In this document: positions 23,660 to 34,310 of the stretch, one piece after another
How positions within the stretch are numbered: the first letter of the stretch is position 1
Layout: the number at the start of each line of letters is the position of its first letter
Notes under the pieces: generated by a model
The model's database searches: none
What the model was told of the DNA's origin: nothing
The model's input: the letters and a program-made list of their open reading frames with translations, nothing else
Assembly (NCBI GenBank): GCA_026686845.1
Contig: JAIVEN010000002.1
Span: 29,362,001 to 29,426,000 of the forward strand
Origin: Adenanthera pavonina
Lineage: Eukaryota > Streptophyta > Magnoliopsida > Fabales > Fabaceae
Reading direction: 5' to 3'
Length of the DNA stretch: 64,000 nt
Position numbers and translations under genes: made by a program

Positions 23660-26600
23660 TGTGATAACCCTCATTACATTATCCTAACTTGGTCTCTGGC
23701 TAACCAAGTGTATTTGATATCATGTGCAGAACCGGAAGGACCAAGACGGAGGAAAGAATCAAAGTAGAGAAAAATGAGCTTCATGCTGCGGCATAAGACA
23801 GGGATACCGTGACGAGAGAGCTGGAATTTTGAAGATATTTTCTAGGCCTAGAAGCTCTATGTCACGACAAGCTTACTAACGCTATGGTAAGCATTGGGAT
23901 TTTTGTTTAAATCAGAATCATTTTGGACTAACAGACGAAAGGAAAATAGAGGGAGAAAGAAGAAGCAGTGCTAGGGCTTTAAAGCTTTAGCTTTTAAGAG
24001 TGATTTTCGGACTCCATAAGCTTGGATTCTTATTGGTAAGTGATCCCTACTACTCCCTCCCCATTTTTCTTCGAGTTCGAGTTAGGTTTTTGGGATATAT
24101 GTTGGGATTTTTAGTTTTGGCCGAAATCTACAAATTAAAATAGATGAAATGGGATCAAGGAAGTGTGATTCTGTGTTTATGATGCTTGGATATAAGTTTT
24201 AGAGGGAGTATACATGATTTAAGCTTAACCCTAGGTTGAAATTGTTAGAGGGAGTATGAAATCCGAAGTGAATGGTATTGGTTGGAGTTTGAGTAATCTT
24301 TAGAAGCTCAATGATGCATGAAAGTAGGGTTAGAACCTTGGATTAGGCCTATATAGTTGAATTGTGGTTTTTGGTTAAGTGATATATTATGTTAATTGAG
24401 GTATTATGGTATTGTAAAGGTTATTTGGTTGACCAGAGGAGTACAAGTCATGCTGGACAACCCAAAAAGCTCGTGGAATCATGTATGTGTAGTATTGACT
24501 ACCTAAGGTAACCGGGTGTTAGTATTGTTTATATTATATGATATATGTGTGTGTATGTGTGCATATTTCCGTTCATACCATGATATAGTTTGTGTGTGTG
24601 TATGATTTTTCTATATATCATGGTATGCACATGGCTAGACATATAGAGATGATGATTATGATGATATGATATTACATGATTCATAGCATAACATTGAGAA
24701 CATGATGATGATGATAATGATGATCATATGATGATATGACATGAGCATCACCACAGACATTGTGAGGTATATGGTGGATTGGGTGGTGATAATGATATGA
24801 TATATGATGATATGATACGATATGATGATATATGATAAGGGAGAATAAGAATGGGATCCCTGCCGTTAAATCCTCTCTCATGGCCCGGAGAGCCAGGTGG
24901 CAATGGACTACACCTTCCTTAAATCGCCACCAATTTGATGTGATCCAGGGAAAGGAGAGCCATGGTCTGAACACTAGTGTAACCTTTGGTCGGGTTGCAT
25001 TAGTGTAAGGTGAGCTTGGTGATGTCTCAGAATCAGTCTTCACTGACTGTTGGAAGGGAATTACCTGTGTGAAATATCTTATCACGATGACAACTCGTGG
25101 TTCTAGCTGTGTGTAAGGGAGACATGCATTCCATTTCATGTTACATTCATGATACTGTATGAGTTATATATATATGTGTGTGTTTGTCCCTAGTTACTGA
25201 GACTTTGTCTCACTCCCCTTTCCCATGAACAAACATTTCAAGTGAAGGTTCTGGCAATGGTCTGGAGAGGATAAGGGAGTAGTGTATGGGACTTGGGAAT
25301 ATCAAGTCTTTATAGTGTATGTGTGTATGGTCAATGTACTTTATGCCAAGTAGGATAGTGTGTTGCAATAGCTATGTGAATTGGGATGATTGTAATGATA
25401 TTTGGATGTGTATGTATGTAAAATGTTGTTATATTGATGTGGAATGGTGTGGCATGTATGGTTCGAGGTATTAAAGGGTCAGTATGGTTGTGTATGTGAG
25501 CCCCAAAGGTGGATTTGGGCCTCATTGATGTGGTTTAGAGCAAGTAACCCATTAGGTCAATTTGGGATTCAATGGGGTCAAATCTCATAGGAGTGGTTTG
25601 TTGGATCAAGAGTTTTGATGATTCCAAACCAACACTCAAGAGCTTGGATTGAAGATATCAAAGGAGATCAAAGCTGTTTCAAGTGAAGATTCTCTGAGTA
25701 TTTGCTATTAGATCTTTTGTAGGATCTTTAGTTTTGTTTAGATTGGGTAAAAGATTTTGATTTGAGAAAAAGACGTTTTCAAACCTTGATTTGAAGTTAA
25801 ATCTTTACTTATTTGGAAAATACTCACAAACAGACGAAGTCTGAAAGTATAACTGAACTGTCAAGTTGGAAATTCGAACTTTGCTTTTGGAAATTCGAAT
25901 TTCGAGCTAAAACTGAATAAGTCTGGAGAGGTGTCCCTCTGTTAGACGAATTTTGGTCTTTCAAAATTTGAATTTCAATCAAGACTGAAAGAAGCCTTTT
26001 TGTGACAGACGAACTTCACAGTTTCAAAATTCGAATTTCAGACAAAATGCAATTTATGAAAACCAAAGAAATTCGTCTGAAACTTTACTAAAGTTTATCT
26101 GAAACCAAGAAGAAACTAAGTTTGAAAAATGCTCTCTGACAGACGAACTTTAACTTAGCAACATTCGAATTTTCATCTGAGTTAAAGAAGCTACTTTGTG
26201 ACATTCGAATTTCACTCTTTAAAAATTTGAATTTCAGACAAAACAAAACTTGAGAAAATAGAAGAAATTCGTCTGAAAGATTGATAAAGCTCATCTGAGA
26301 TCAAGAATGATTTAAGTCTCAAAACTGGTCTCTGACAGACGAATTTCACTCTGTCAAAATTCGAATTTCAAAGAAAGTGAACTACTGTGCCTGTTTGGAC
26401 GTTCTATGGACAGACGAATTTTGGACTTCCAAAATTTGAATTTCGAGGGCACTGTAGCAAATTGAAAACACTGTTCACACTTAACAGAAAAACTTTCTTC
26501 TTAAAAATTCGTATGTCACATTGTGAAAATATTTTATAAGTTTCAAAATTCGAATTTCACTCTATGGACAGACGAACTTCGCATTTTAACGTTGGAAGCT

Positions 26601-27711
26601 TTTGTTGATGAAAGAGTTTTGATGATTTTAAACCAACACTCAAGATCTTGGATTGAAGATATCAAAGGAGATCAAAGCTGTTCCAAGTGAAGATTTTCTG
26701 AGTATTTGCTGTTAGATCTCTTGTAGGATCTTTAGTTTTTGTTATGATTGGGTAAAAGGTTTTGATTTGAAGAAAAGATGTTTTCAAACTTTGATTTTAT
26801 GTTAAATCCTTGAATATTTGAAAAACACCCACAAACAGACGAAGGTTAAAAGTTTAAACTAAACTGTCAAGTTAGAAATTCGAACTTTGCCTTTGGAAAT
26901 TCGAATTTCGAGCTAAAACTGATTAAGTCTGAAGAGATGGCTCTCTGTCAGACGAATTTTGGTGGTTCAAAATTCGAATTTTCATCTAGTCTGAAAGAAG
27001 CCTTTCTGGTGACAGACGAACTTCACACTTCCAAAATTCGAATTTCAAGTAAAATGAAGTTTGTGAAAACCAAAGAAATTCGTCTGAAACCATGACAAAG
27101 TGCATCTGAAATCAAAAGATATTCAGCTTGAAAAATGCTCTCTAACAGACGAATTTCGAGATTCCAACACTCGAATTTTCATATAAGTCTGAAAGAAGCT
27201 TCTTGACAACAGACGAACTTTGAGTCTTCAAAATTCAAATTTCAGACAAAACAAAACTTGAGAAAATAGAAGAAATTCGTCTGAAACTATGTTAAAGTTC
27301 ATCTGAGATCAAGAATGAGTTAAGTCTCAAAATTGCTCTCTGACAGACGAATGTCACCCTTTCAAAATTCGAATTTCGAAGAAAGTAAACTACTGTGTCT
27401 CTTTATACGTTCAATGGACAGACGAATTTTGGATACCAAAATTCGAATTTCGAAGACACTGTAGCAAATTGAAAACACTGTTCACACTTAACCAAAAATC
27501 TTTCTTCTTGAAAATTCGTATGTCACATTGTGAAAATGTTTTATAAGTTTCAAAATTCGAATTTCACTTCATGAACAGACGAACTTCGTGTTGTAACGTT
27601 GAAAGCTTTAACCTTCGGTTCCTTCGAAATTCGTCTGTTGACCAACCAAAATTTGAATTTCAGTATGTCAGAAACATTAAATGCGGTTGGTAAACGGATA
27701 GTTTTTCAGAG

Positions 27712-27722
27712 TAACCGTTGGA
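27712..27722 (-). promoter_or_regulatory. MSA-like MYB3R site in B LTR
   Basis: The reverse complement reads TCCAACGGTTA, matching the mitosis-specific activator consensus YCYAACGGYYA. Three further AACGGAT words lie within 60 bp. It sits about 54 bp upstream of the TATA box, and equivalents are at 37886-37896, 38609-38619 and 11743-11753. Activity is inferred only. Confidence 0.5.
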
Positions 27723-27775
27723 TAACTTCCCCAACGGATAGATTTAGTCTCTAACGGATATTTGAGACCTAAATC

Positions 27776-27783
27776 TATAAATA
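27776..27783 (+). promoter_or_regulatory. TATA box of B 5' LTR
   Basis: TATAAATA in the middle-to-3' part of the LTR, conserved in the 3' LTR (37950-37957), S1 and A. It likely sets the start of the genomic RNA. Confidence 0.7.
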
Positions 27784-28329
27784 CAACATCATTTGAAGTT
27801 GTGGGTATTGAATCAAACTTGTATACACTGAATTTATGCTAAATCTTCTTCTCAAAAGCTCTTACCCTCTCAACTTCTATATATACACTTAAACTTTCAT
27901 ATCTACTCTTTTCAAGAGAGTTATTTCATTGTAATCAATCTACTCTTCATCTGGAAGATAGATTTACTTGTGAGGGATATTCACAAGGGGATTGAGAAGC
28001 ACATAGTGAAAGTGCTTGGAGAGTTTGAGAGAGCTCAGAAACAGAGCATACTCGTTGTACTGTGGCCTTAGCAAGAAGCCCATTGAAATTCTTGCTGTAT
28101 AGTGGATAAATCTCAAGAGGTGTCTTGGGGACTGGATGTAGGTCAAGTGGAAAGACCGAACCAGGATAAATTACTGAGTTTTCTTCTCCCTATCTTCACT
28201 TTTCAGCTTGCTCTGTTTTACGCATTATTTTCATTATACTGTGATATCTCCACTTACCTCACCTTGTGCAGAAAATTTTCAATCTTCCCAATTCACCCCC
28301 CCTCTTGGGAAGTCAGCTTTGCTAACAAG

Positions 28330-28341
28330 TGGTATCAGAGC
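28330..28341 (+). promoter_or_regulatory. Primer binding site of element B
   Basis: TGGTATCAGAGC, two bases after the LTR end. Complementary to the 3' end of initiator Met-tRNA, the usual copia primer. Confidence 0.93.
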
Positions 28342-28382
28342 CCGGATTCCCATTCAAAGGAACTCACAGTCCGGGAATTAAA

Positions 28383-30158
28383 ATGGCTGGCTTTGGAGAG
28401 AGTATACTTCCTGAAGGAAACAACACTAACAGACCACCAGGCTTCAGTGGAGAGCATTATGGATATTGGAAGATGAGGATGCAGATCTACCTTCAATCAA
28501 TTGACCTTGACATCTGGTCAGTGATTGAAAAAGGAGATTTCGTTCCAATGGCTCAAACAGAAGATGGAAGACACAAAGAGAAGCTGGAAGCAGAGTGGAA
28601 TGATGAAGACAGAAGGAGAGTTCTACTGAACTTCAAAGCAAAGCATTGTTTGGTCAGTGCCCTTAACCAGGATGAATTCTACAGAGTCTCACAATGCTCC
28701 ACTGCAAAAGAAATGTGGGATACTCTACAGATTGCACATGAAGGAACTTCTGGAGTCAGGGAAAACAAACTGAACACGTGCATTGGGGAGTATGAAAGCT
28801 TCAGAATGGCTGAAGGAGAAACTGTAAAGGAGCTCCAAAAGAGATTCACTCTTATTGTGAATCAACTGAAGAGCCTGGGAAAAGAATACACACAGTCTGA
28901 GAAAGTGAGAAAAATACTCAGAGCTCTACCTCTGGAATGGCAGCCCAAGGTGACAGCTATAGAAGAGGCCAGAGGAGAATCAATGGCTTCTGTCACAGCT
29001 CTCTTCGGCAGCCTTGAGGAATATGAAGGAAAGATCAAAGCACTCAAGGAAGCTGGGCTGGACAGAAAGAAGAAAGGCCTTGTCCTCAAAGCTGCTGATG
29101 AAAAGGAAGAAGAATCTGATGAAGGAGATGAGCTGAATGAGGAAACTCTGGCTATGATGGTCAGAAAATTCGGAAGATTCTACAGCAAGAAGAAGAGCAA
29201 GAGATTCTTCAAGAAAGAGGCAAAAGAACCTGTAACTTGCTATGAGTGCAAGAAGCAGGGACACATTAAGTGGGACTGTCCCCAATTCATTAAGAAGCAG
29301 GAAAAAGAAAAGAAAGCTGCAGACAAAGGGAAGAAGAAGAAAGCCTATATCTCATCCATATGGGGCAACAGCTCAGATGAGGAAGAAGAAGATGAGGATG
29401 AGGTTGCCAACATTTGTTTAATGGCACTTGCCTCAGAAGAAGTCTTACCCTCATGCAGCAGTGATCAGGAAGAAGAGGTATATGAATCTGAACCTTCCTA
29501 TTCTGAATTACAAGATGCATTTCATGAGCTTCATGATGAATTCATTAAAGTTGCTAAAGAACTGAAATTGGCAAAGAAAAGGATAAATAAGCTAGAATCC
29601 CAAAGCATAGTTTCTGAAATTGCCTCTTTGCCCACTACTGAATCTGTTTGTTGCACTTCATGCATTGAACTCAAGCAAACTAATGACTATTTAGTTAAAA
29701 GCATGTCTAGGCTCACTAGAGGCAAAGACATGTTGTTTGCATTAATGGGGAGCCAAAGAATATCACAAGGCAAAGCTGGTCTTGGCTATGATCCATGTGT
29801 TGTCAAGGAAAAGATTAGGAAGAAAAATCAGAATGCTTATATGAGACATTTTGTGCATGCTGAGAACAATAAAAAGAAAACTAATGCATTACATCACATT
29901 GAAACATATGATCAACCAAGGCATGCTAGACAAAAGTATTATCTGCACTGTTTTCTTCCTGCATCTCAATCTAGCAGTCCTTTCACTACCTGTCATTTCT
30001 GCAACAAAAAGGGACATATTTCCAGTTCTTGTGCCTTGAAGAAAAATGGGCTTGGCAGGAAAGTTGAATGGGTTCCCAAAGTTGCATCTGCATCTAGGGA
30101 AAAATATACTGACCTAAAAGGACCCAAGCAAATTTGGGTACCTAAAAGGAAAACGTAA
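28383..30158 (+). CDS. Gag protein of element B
   Basis: 591 residues starting MAGFGESILP. The GTG at 28329 gives a longer reading, but it lies at the edge of the primer site and is rejected. Residues ~15-210 form the copia-type gag domain (GEHYGYWKMRMQIYLQSIDL, then FKAKHCLVSAL). An acidic and Lys-rich hinge follows, then a first CCHC knuckle CYECKKQGHIKWDC at ~285-300. Next come a coiled-coil-like stretch at ~375-400 and a second CCHC knuckle CHFCNKKGHISSSC at ~545. Gag packages the RNA and forms cytoplasmic particles. The stop lies 14 nt before the putative splice acceptor, and pol follows in another frame. Codon 365/366 holds a strong splice-donor-like GAG|GTATAT. Confidence 0.93.
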   Translation: MAGFGESILPEGNNTNRPPGFSGEHYGYWKMRMQIYLQSIDLDIWSVIEKGDFVPMAQTEDGRHKEKLEAEWNDEDRRRVLLNFKAKHCLVSALNQDEFYRVSQCSTAKEMWDTLQIAHEGTSGVRENKLNTCIGEYESFRMAEGETVKELQKRFTLIVNQLKSLGKEYTQSEKVRKILRALPLEWQPKVTAIEEARGESMASVTALFGSLEEYEGKIKALKEAGLDRKKKGLVLKAADEKEEESDEGDELNEETLAMMVRKFGRFYSKKKSKRFFKKEAKEPVTCYECKKQGHIKWDCPQFIKKQEKEKKAADKGKKKKAYISSIWGNSSDEEEEDEDEVANICLMALASEEVLPSCSSDQEEEVYESEPSYSELQDAFHELHDEFIKVAKELKLAKKRINKLESQSIVSEIASLPTTESVCCTSCIELKQTNDYLVKSMSRLTRGKDMLFALMGSQRISQGKAGLGYDPCVVKEKIRKKNQNAYMRHFVHAENNKKKTNALHHIETYDQPRHARQKYYLHCFLPASQSSSPFTTCHFCNKKGHISSSCALKKNGLGRKVEWVPKVASASREKYTDLKGPKQIWVPKRKT

Positions 30159-30172
30159 ACATTGTTTTGCAG
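29478..30172 (+). other. Putative 695-nt intron joining gag to pol in element B
   Basis: The segment begins GTATAT after GAAGAG and ends TTTTGCAG before GTCTGTC, strong plant-like donor and acceptor. The upstream part of gag is 1095 nt (365 codons exactly), and the first codon after the acceptor is in pol frame. Unspliced, pol is in another frame beyond a stop. C has the same sites and the same 695-nt length (57697-57003). A has the segment missing at the same place. Its removal would delete the coiled coil and second zinc knuckle of Gag. No transcript evidence is available here. Confidence 0.5.
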
Positions 30173-33100
30173 GTCTGTCTCAAAGCTAAGAAAAGCAACA
30201 AATGGTATATGGACAGTGCCTGCTCAAGTCACATGACAGGTGATAAGGAGAAGTTCATCACCCTGAGAGACAAGAAAGGAGGAAAGATGACCTTTGGAGA
30301 TGACCAATATGGCAAAATCATTGGTATTGGAATTGTGGGTAAAAATCCAGAAACATCCATTGAAGAGGTGCTGTTTGTGATTGGACTCAACCACAACCTG
30401 CTAAGCGTGAGTCAGACCTGTGACAAAGGAAACTGGGTGCTGTTTGACTCAAAGTTTTGCCTGGTCATCAGAAAAAGTGATCACAAAGTTATCCTCAAAG
30501 CTCAAAGGGATGGTAACTGCTATACTATTGATCTTGATGAACTTCCTCCCTTAGATTCTGTATGCTTAATTAGTCAGAATAATGATAGTTGGCTATGGCA
30601 TAGAAGATTAGCTCATGTGAACATGAATCAACTGTCTAAACTAATTAAAAATGAGCTAGTAACTGGTCTACCAAAAATATCTTTTGAAAAGGATAAAGAA
30701 TGTGATGCATGCTTAAGAGGAAAACAAACCAAATCATCATTTAAATCTAAAAATGTAGTTACCACAACTAGACCACTTGAATTGTTGCATATGGACTTAA
30801 TTGGACCATCTAGGGTGAAAAGTCTTGGTGGTAATCTGTATGTGCTTGTAATTGTTGATGATTATTCTAGATTTACTTGGACATTATTTCTTTCCTCCAA
30901 AAGTGATACCTTTGATGCATTTGCAACCTTAGCCAAGAAAGTGCAAAATGAGAAAGGTATTTCTATTGTGTCTATCAGGTCAGACCATGGAGGAGAATTT
31001 GAAAATGCATACTTCCTGGAGTACTGCAATGAGCATGGGATTGATCACAACTTCTCAGCACCAAGAACTCCTCAACAAAATGGAGTAGTAGAAAGGAAGA
31101 ATAGAACTATTGGAGAGATGGCCAGAGCTATGCTAAATGAGAAGGAACTCTCCCAAGTATTCTGGGCTGATGCAGTAAATACAGCAAGCTACATCATAAA
31201 CAGAGCTTACATCAGACCAATCCTTGGGAAGACTCCATATGAGCTGTACAAGGGAAGAAAGCCAAATTTGTCACACCTCCATGTGTTCGGGTGCAAATGC
31301 TTCATTCACAACAATGGTAAAGAAAATCTAGGTAAATTTGATGCCAAATCCGATGAAGGTATATTTCTGGGTTATTCAAGTAGGAGTAAGGCATATAGAA
31401 TTTATAATAAAAGATCAAATGTAATAGAAGAATCTGTACATGTGGTTTTCATTGAAAATGAAACTGTTTCAAAACATACTATCAATGAGGATGATCTTAC
31501 TTTCAATTTTGAAAAACTAGGAATTTCTGATAAGAGTAAAACTGAACCTCCAAAGATATCTGAATCTGTTAATATAGAGGAAGATATCCAGGAGCAAGAG
31601 TTTGATGAAGAAAACAATGAGGAAACATCTCAAGAACTTCCTAGAGCTTGGAGATATCAAAGGAATCATCCTGTTGATCAAGTAATAGGGAATGTTCTAG
31701 AGAGAGTCAAAACCAGAAAACAGTTAAGAGAACAGATGCTCAACTGTGCTTTCATTTCTCAAATAGAACCCAAATGTACTGAAGAGGCCTTAACTGATGA
31801 TTACTGGATTTTGGCTATGCAAGATGAATTAAATCAATTTGAAAGAAATCAAGTTTGGGATTTAGTGTCTAGACCCAAAAATCATCCTGTTATTGGTACC
31901 AAATGGGTTTTCAGAAATAAACTTGATGAATCTGGAACAATAATCAGAAATAAAGCTAGACTAGTTGCTAAAGGGTATAATCAAGAAGAAGGTATTGATT
32001 TTGAAGAAACTTTTGCACCAGTAGCTAGATTAGAAGCTATAAGAATACTACTGGCATATGCATGCATGAAAAATATTTTATTATATCAAATGGATGTAAA
32101 AAGTGCTTTTCTGAATGGATATATCATGGAAGAGGTTTATGTTGATCAACCTCCAGGTTTTGAGGACTCTACAAAACCAAACCATGTTTATAAACTGAAG
32201 AAAGCTCTCTATGGTTTAAAACAGGCCCCTAGAGCATGGTATGAGAGACTGAGCAATTTTCTAACTGAAAAGGGGTTTAACAGAGGCAAAGTTGACACAA
32301 CCTTATTTACTAAGAAAGAAAATAAAGATTTACTAATTGTTCAAATCTATGTTGATGATATTATTTTTGGTGCTACTAATGAGGTTCTTTGCAAGGAATT
32401 TTCTAAGTTAATGCGGGGAGAATTCGAGATGTCTATGATGGGTGAACTCAATTTCTTCCTTGGATTGCAAATCAGACAGCTAAATGATGGTATCTTCCTC
32501 AGTCAATCCAAGTATCTAAAGGAGCTGTTAAAGAAGTTTGGTATGGAGAATGCCAAGCCAATGGGAACACCTATGGCTACTGCAACCAAACTGGACATGG
32601 ATGAGAATGGGAAGATGTTTGACATTACTCAGTACAGAAGAATGATCGGATCTCTGCTGTACCTAACTGCCAGCAGACCTGACATTATGTTCAGTGTCTG
32701 CATGTGTGCAAGGTTCCAATCATGCCCCAAAGAAACCCATGCAACAGCTGTGAAAAGAATTTTTAGATATCTTATTGGAACATCACAGATGGGTCTTTGG
32801 TATCCAAAAGGCAATGGAGAAGATCTCAAAGGATACACTGATGCTGATTTTGCAGGATCCAAAACTGACAGAAAAAGCACAAGTGGAGCCTGTCAGTTTC
32901 TTGGAGGATCCCTGGTCTCATGGTTCAGCAAAAAGCAAAACAGTGTGGCCTTATCCACTGCAGAAGCTGAGTATGTTGCAGCTGGAAGCTGTTGTGCCCA
33001 AGTCATCTGGATGAAACAGCAGCTTGAAGATCTTGAGGTTAAAATGAAAGAGACACCAATCATGTGTGACAACCAAAGTGCTATAAATATCACCAAGAAT

Positions 33101-33298
33101 CCTGTCATGCATTCGAGGACTAAACATATTGAAGTTAGGCACCACTTCATAAGAGATCACGTTCTGAAAGGAGAAGTTAGATTGGAGTACATCCCAACAG
33201 AGGATCAAGTTGCTAATATACTCACAAAGCCTCTATCAGAAGACAGACACTGCAAAATAAGGAGAGAATTGGGAATGGTAAATCCCAATGAATTGTAA
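30159..33298 (+). CDS. Pol polyprotein of element B (protease, integrase, RT, RNase H)
   Basis: An uninterrupted frame of over 1040 codons. Aspartic protease: WYMDSACSSHMTGD, with D at 30212-30214. Integrase zinc finger: LWHRRLAHVN, then CDACLRGKQT. Integrase core: LLHMDLIGP, VDDYSRFTW and QQNGVVERKNRT. Reverse transcriptase: YQMDVKSAFLNG and the catalytic YVDDIIFG. RNase H: YTDADFAGSK, STAEAEYVAA, CDNQSAI and KHIEVRHHFIRD, with the end at LTKPLSEDR...NEL. It copies RNA to cDNA and inserts it. The frame has no ATG before the protease active site (first at 30209), so it needs frameshifting, splicing from gag or non-AUG start. All catalytic signatures look intact. Confidence 0.95.
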
Positions 33299-34310
33299 GT
33301 CATTTCTGTGCAAGTCTGTCTTTAGAACTTTTAATATTAGAATAAATTCTAACTTGAGCATCGGAGTATGTTTTAGTATAATTTCAGGTGCTCCTTATGA
33401 AAATCAATGGCTAAAAGTTTGAAAGATTGGAGCACTCCAGATTGGAACAACCAGAAAATGAAGAGAATGATAATTATTCTGAGATCTGGATCCATTCTGT
33501 AAGTTTTTAAAGTTGAAATTTGTATGTTGTTTGAATACTAGAAAAATCTCTTTGATAATCTATGTTTTTGAACTAGTCAACGTGGTTAACATTCGAATTT
33601 TGGTTGACTAACAGACGAACTTTGGCCTGTTATGTCTTGGAACAGTTCTCGGTTATGCCTCGAAATTCGTCTGTTGATGCTTGAAAGTTCGAATTTTCAA
33701 AGACAAAAAAAAAATATATATATATATTTTCAACGTCATAGTTGTTCATCATTGCTATATGAAGCATTACTTCTTAACATACGAATGTTGAACAATCTTG
33801 ACAAAAGTTGAAAAATTCGAATTGTCAAGCTCAAAATTCGTCTGTTGAACCATGTTCTTGTTGATCACTGAAAGATGAAGTTCTGAATGCTTAATTCGTC
33901 TATTGACTGTTGATTTGATTATTGTCTGCCTTTTTCTTTTCAACATTCGAATTTTGTTGGAACAAAATTCGTCTGATGTGCTTGTATTGTTTGTTTCAAG
34001 CCACTGTCAGACGAACTTTCAAGATGAAAATTCGTCTGTCAGTAAGCTGTGCTGAACGGTTTAACTTGTAACTGCCCGAAGTTCGAATTTTGACCTCTCA
34101 AAATTCGTCTGTCAGACGGTTACACACGTTAAATGCGTCAGTTTTCCACAGAACAGACGCAACCCTATTTGTAACCTCTCTAAGTCTGTTCTGATTCTCT
34201 CTTCAATCCTCTTAACTTCTGTCCAAAAACCGTCTTTTTCCACCGATTAAACTTCCTTTCGCATCATATAAACCCATTCTCAGCCACATTCTGCTTCATT
34301 CAACCGAGAA
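33299..34310 (+). repeat. Noncoding gap between pol and third ORF in B
   Basis: 1 kb without a gene. From 33580 to 34120 it carries the LTR word pair: TTCGAATTTTG-type palindromes and CAGACGAA or AATTCGTCTG. A short A/TA run lies at 33705-33727. The same arrangement occurs in A and C. Confidence 0.75.

Larger units (their letters stand above)
26603..28327 (+). repeat. 5' LTR of element B
   Basis: TG...CA ends (TGTTGATGAAAG to CTTTGCTAACA). From 26837 to 27660 it carries about eight CAGACGAA and eight ATTCGAATTT-type words in near alternation, plus ATTCGTCTG in the opposite sense. A MYB-type TAACCGTTGGA sits at 27712-27722 among other AACGGATA copies. TATAAATA is at 27776-27783. The small ORFs here are not credible. 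Confidence 0.95.

Noticed and set aside
24681..25139. 152-codon minus ORF in G1
   Set aside because: Its His/Tyr/Ser-rich C-terminal part translates GATGAT-type low-complexity sequence inside an LTR, and it has no counterpart in G2.
26837..27660. CRISPR-like regularly spaced repeats
   Set aside because: Words are short, degenerate, palindromic and unevenly spaced inside a plant LTR, with no cas genes.
28330..28341. Possible tRNA gene fragment
   Set aside because: The match to tRNA is only the 12-nt primer site; no cloverleaf surrounds it.
28329..28382. Upstream extension of Gag from a GTG at 28329 (and equivalents at 11137 and 58870)
   Set aside because: The GTG overlaps the tRNA primer site next to the LTR. 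The first ATG (MAGFGES) is shared by all copies and is the credible start.
28102..28476. ORFs in LTRs (for example 28102-28476, 38276-38590, 38997-39239, 59759-60034)
   Set aside because: They recur only because the LTRs recur. They lie in U5 or array regions and show no protein-like conservation.
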